From assembly GCA_947448105.1 (NCBI GenBank), contig CANFNE010000025.1:1-14789 (forward strand): a stretch of 14,789 nt of DNA. Reading direction: 5' to 3'. The DNA is from Burkholderiales bacterium. Its GTDB lineage: Bacteria > Pseudomonadota > Gammaproteobacteria > Burkholderiales > Burkholderiaceae_C. A model generated the notes under the pieces. It worked only from the letters and a program-made list of their open reading frames with translations. It ran no database searches and had not been told where the DNA came from. Position 1 is the first letter of the stretch. Every line of letters begins with the position of its first letter. This document shows, piece by piece, positions 14,247-14,789 of the stretch. The position numbers and the translations under genes are program-made.

Positions 14247-14789
14247 TCAATCGGCCTTGATATTGGCGTCTTTGGCCAGTTTGGCCCACTTGGGCAATTC
14301 GGCGGCAATGGTTTTGCCCAGCGCCTCGGGCGTGCCGCCTACGGCCTCCGCCCCTTGCTCTAGCAGTTGCGCGCGGATGGCAGGCTCGGCCAGCACGGTG
14401 TTCAAGGCCTTGTTCAGCTTGTCAATGATGGCCTTGGGCGTTTTGGCCGGCACCAGCATGGCGTACCAGGAGTCCACTTCAAAGTCCGGCACGCCGGCTT
14501 CTTGCATGGTGGGCACATCCGGAAAAGCGGCGCTGCGCTTGACGGTGGACACCGCCAGCGCCTTGAGTTTGCCGGCCTTCACATGCTGCGCAGCGGCCGG
14601 GATGGACACCCACAGGTACGGCACCTGGCCGCCCATCACGTCGGTAATGGCCGGGCCACCGCCCCGGTAGGGAATGTGCAGCATGTGCGCGCCGGTGCGG
14701 ATCACCATCAGCTCACCGGCCAAATGGCCGGGCGAACCATTGCCCACCGAGGCAAAGGAAAACTTGTCGGGTGCGGCCTTGGCCTGGGC
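14247..14789 (-). CDS. Bug/TctC-family periplasmic solute-binding protein (C-terminal part; N terminus outside window)
   Basis: The frame is open to the right edge, leaving 180 C-terminal residues of a protein that is usually about 320-330. The family signature is clear: FASVGNGSPGHLAGELM near the left end of the fragment, then the ligand-pocket block HIPYRGGGPAITDVMGGQVPYLW, GKLKALAVST, FPDVPTMQEAGVPDFEVDSWYAMLVPAKTP and a helical C terminus. Bug proteins bind small carboxylates in the periplasm, often serving tripartite tricarboxylate transporters (TctA and TctB are not in this window). The stop is 1 nt before the aldehyde dehydrogenase start, so it belongs to that unit and probably supplies its substrate. 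The signal peptide and start lie beyond the edge. An apparent GTG start at 14747 falls within the conserved fold and is not real. Confidence 0.93.
   Translation of the reverse strand, partial: AQAKAAPDKFSFASVGNGSPGHLAGELMVIRTGAHMLHIPYRGGGPAITDVMGGQVPYLWVSIPAAAQHVKAGKLKALAVSTVKRSAAFPDVPTMQEAGVPDFEVDSWYAMLVPAKTPKAIIDKLNKALNTVLAEPAIRAQLLEQGAEAVGGTPEALGKTIAAELPKWAKLAKDANIKAD

Noticed and set aside
12680..14260. Plus-strand open frame of 526 codons opposite the acylating aldehyde dehydrogenase
   Set aside because: Shadow of a gene with an intact catalytic motif and operon-style junctions; no independent support.

Overview
The window is a gene-dense, high-GC stretch of bacterial chromosome, most likely from a betaproteobacterium of the order Burkholderiales, probably near Comamonadaceae. 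The basis is the strong G/C bias at third codon positions, a Bug/TctC-type solute-binding protein (a family greatly expanded in that order), a NodT-type RND efflux trio, and the overall protein character. The genus cannot be fixed by eye. There are 12 protein-coding genes, one cut by the right edge. I see no tRNA, rRNA, CRISPR array, insertion sequence, phage gene or integration site.

Left part (5-7697). A YqiA-type esterase on the minus strand diverges from a plus-strand tripartite RND efflux operon: periplasmic adaptor lipoprotein, inner-membrane HAE1 pump and outer-membrane channel lipoprotein. The three efflux genes are separated by 12 bp and then overlap by 8 bp, so they should be made together and assemble into one envelope-spanning proton-driven exporter. 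The 263-bp divergent intergenic region holds a perfect 12-bp tandem repeat and two short palindromes; no regulator gene lies beside it. A DMT/EamA permease follows on the same strand.

Middle part (7699-11185, all minus strand). In order of transcription these are a small secreted protein of unknown function, a secreted CapA-family metallophosphoesterase-fold protein (start and stop overlapping as ATGA), a GloC-type glyoxalase II, a YbaK-family aminoacyl-tRNA editing protein, and an exported alpha/beta hydrolase. The hydrolase gene opens with codons unlike its neighbours and ends 1 bp from the convergent EamA gene.

Right part (11241-14789, minus strand). A tight three-gene unit encodes a Bug/TctC solute-binding protein (partial), a CoA-acylating aldehyde dehydrogenase resembling SauS, and an AMP-forming acyl-CoA ligase in the position of SauT. 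The junctions are a 1-bp gap and a 4-bp ATGA overlap. The simplest reading is capture of a small carboxylate in the periplasm, activation to the acyl-CoA, and reduction to the aldehyde, as in the sulfoacetate pathway of Cupriavidus necator. The substrate is inferred from gene order and family resemblance only.

I found no clearly new type of system. The observations most worth following are the putative sulfoacetate unit with a Bug-type receptor, the CapA protein with its translationally coupled secreted partner, and the repeat-bearing efflux control region.
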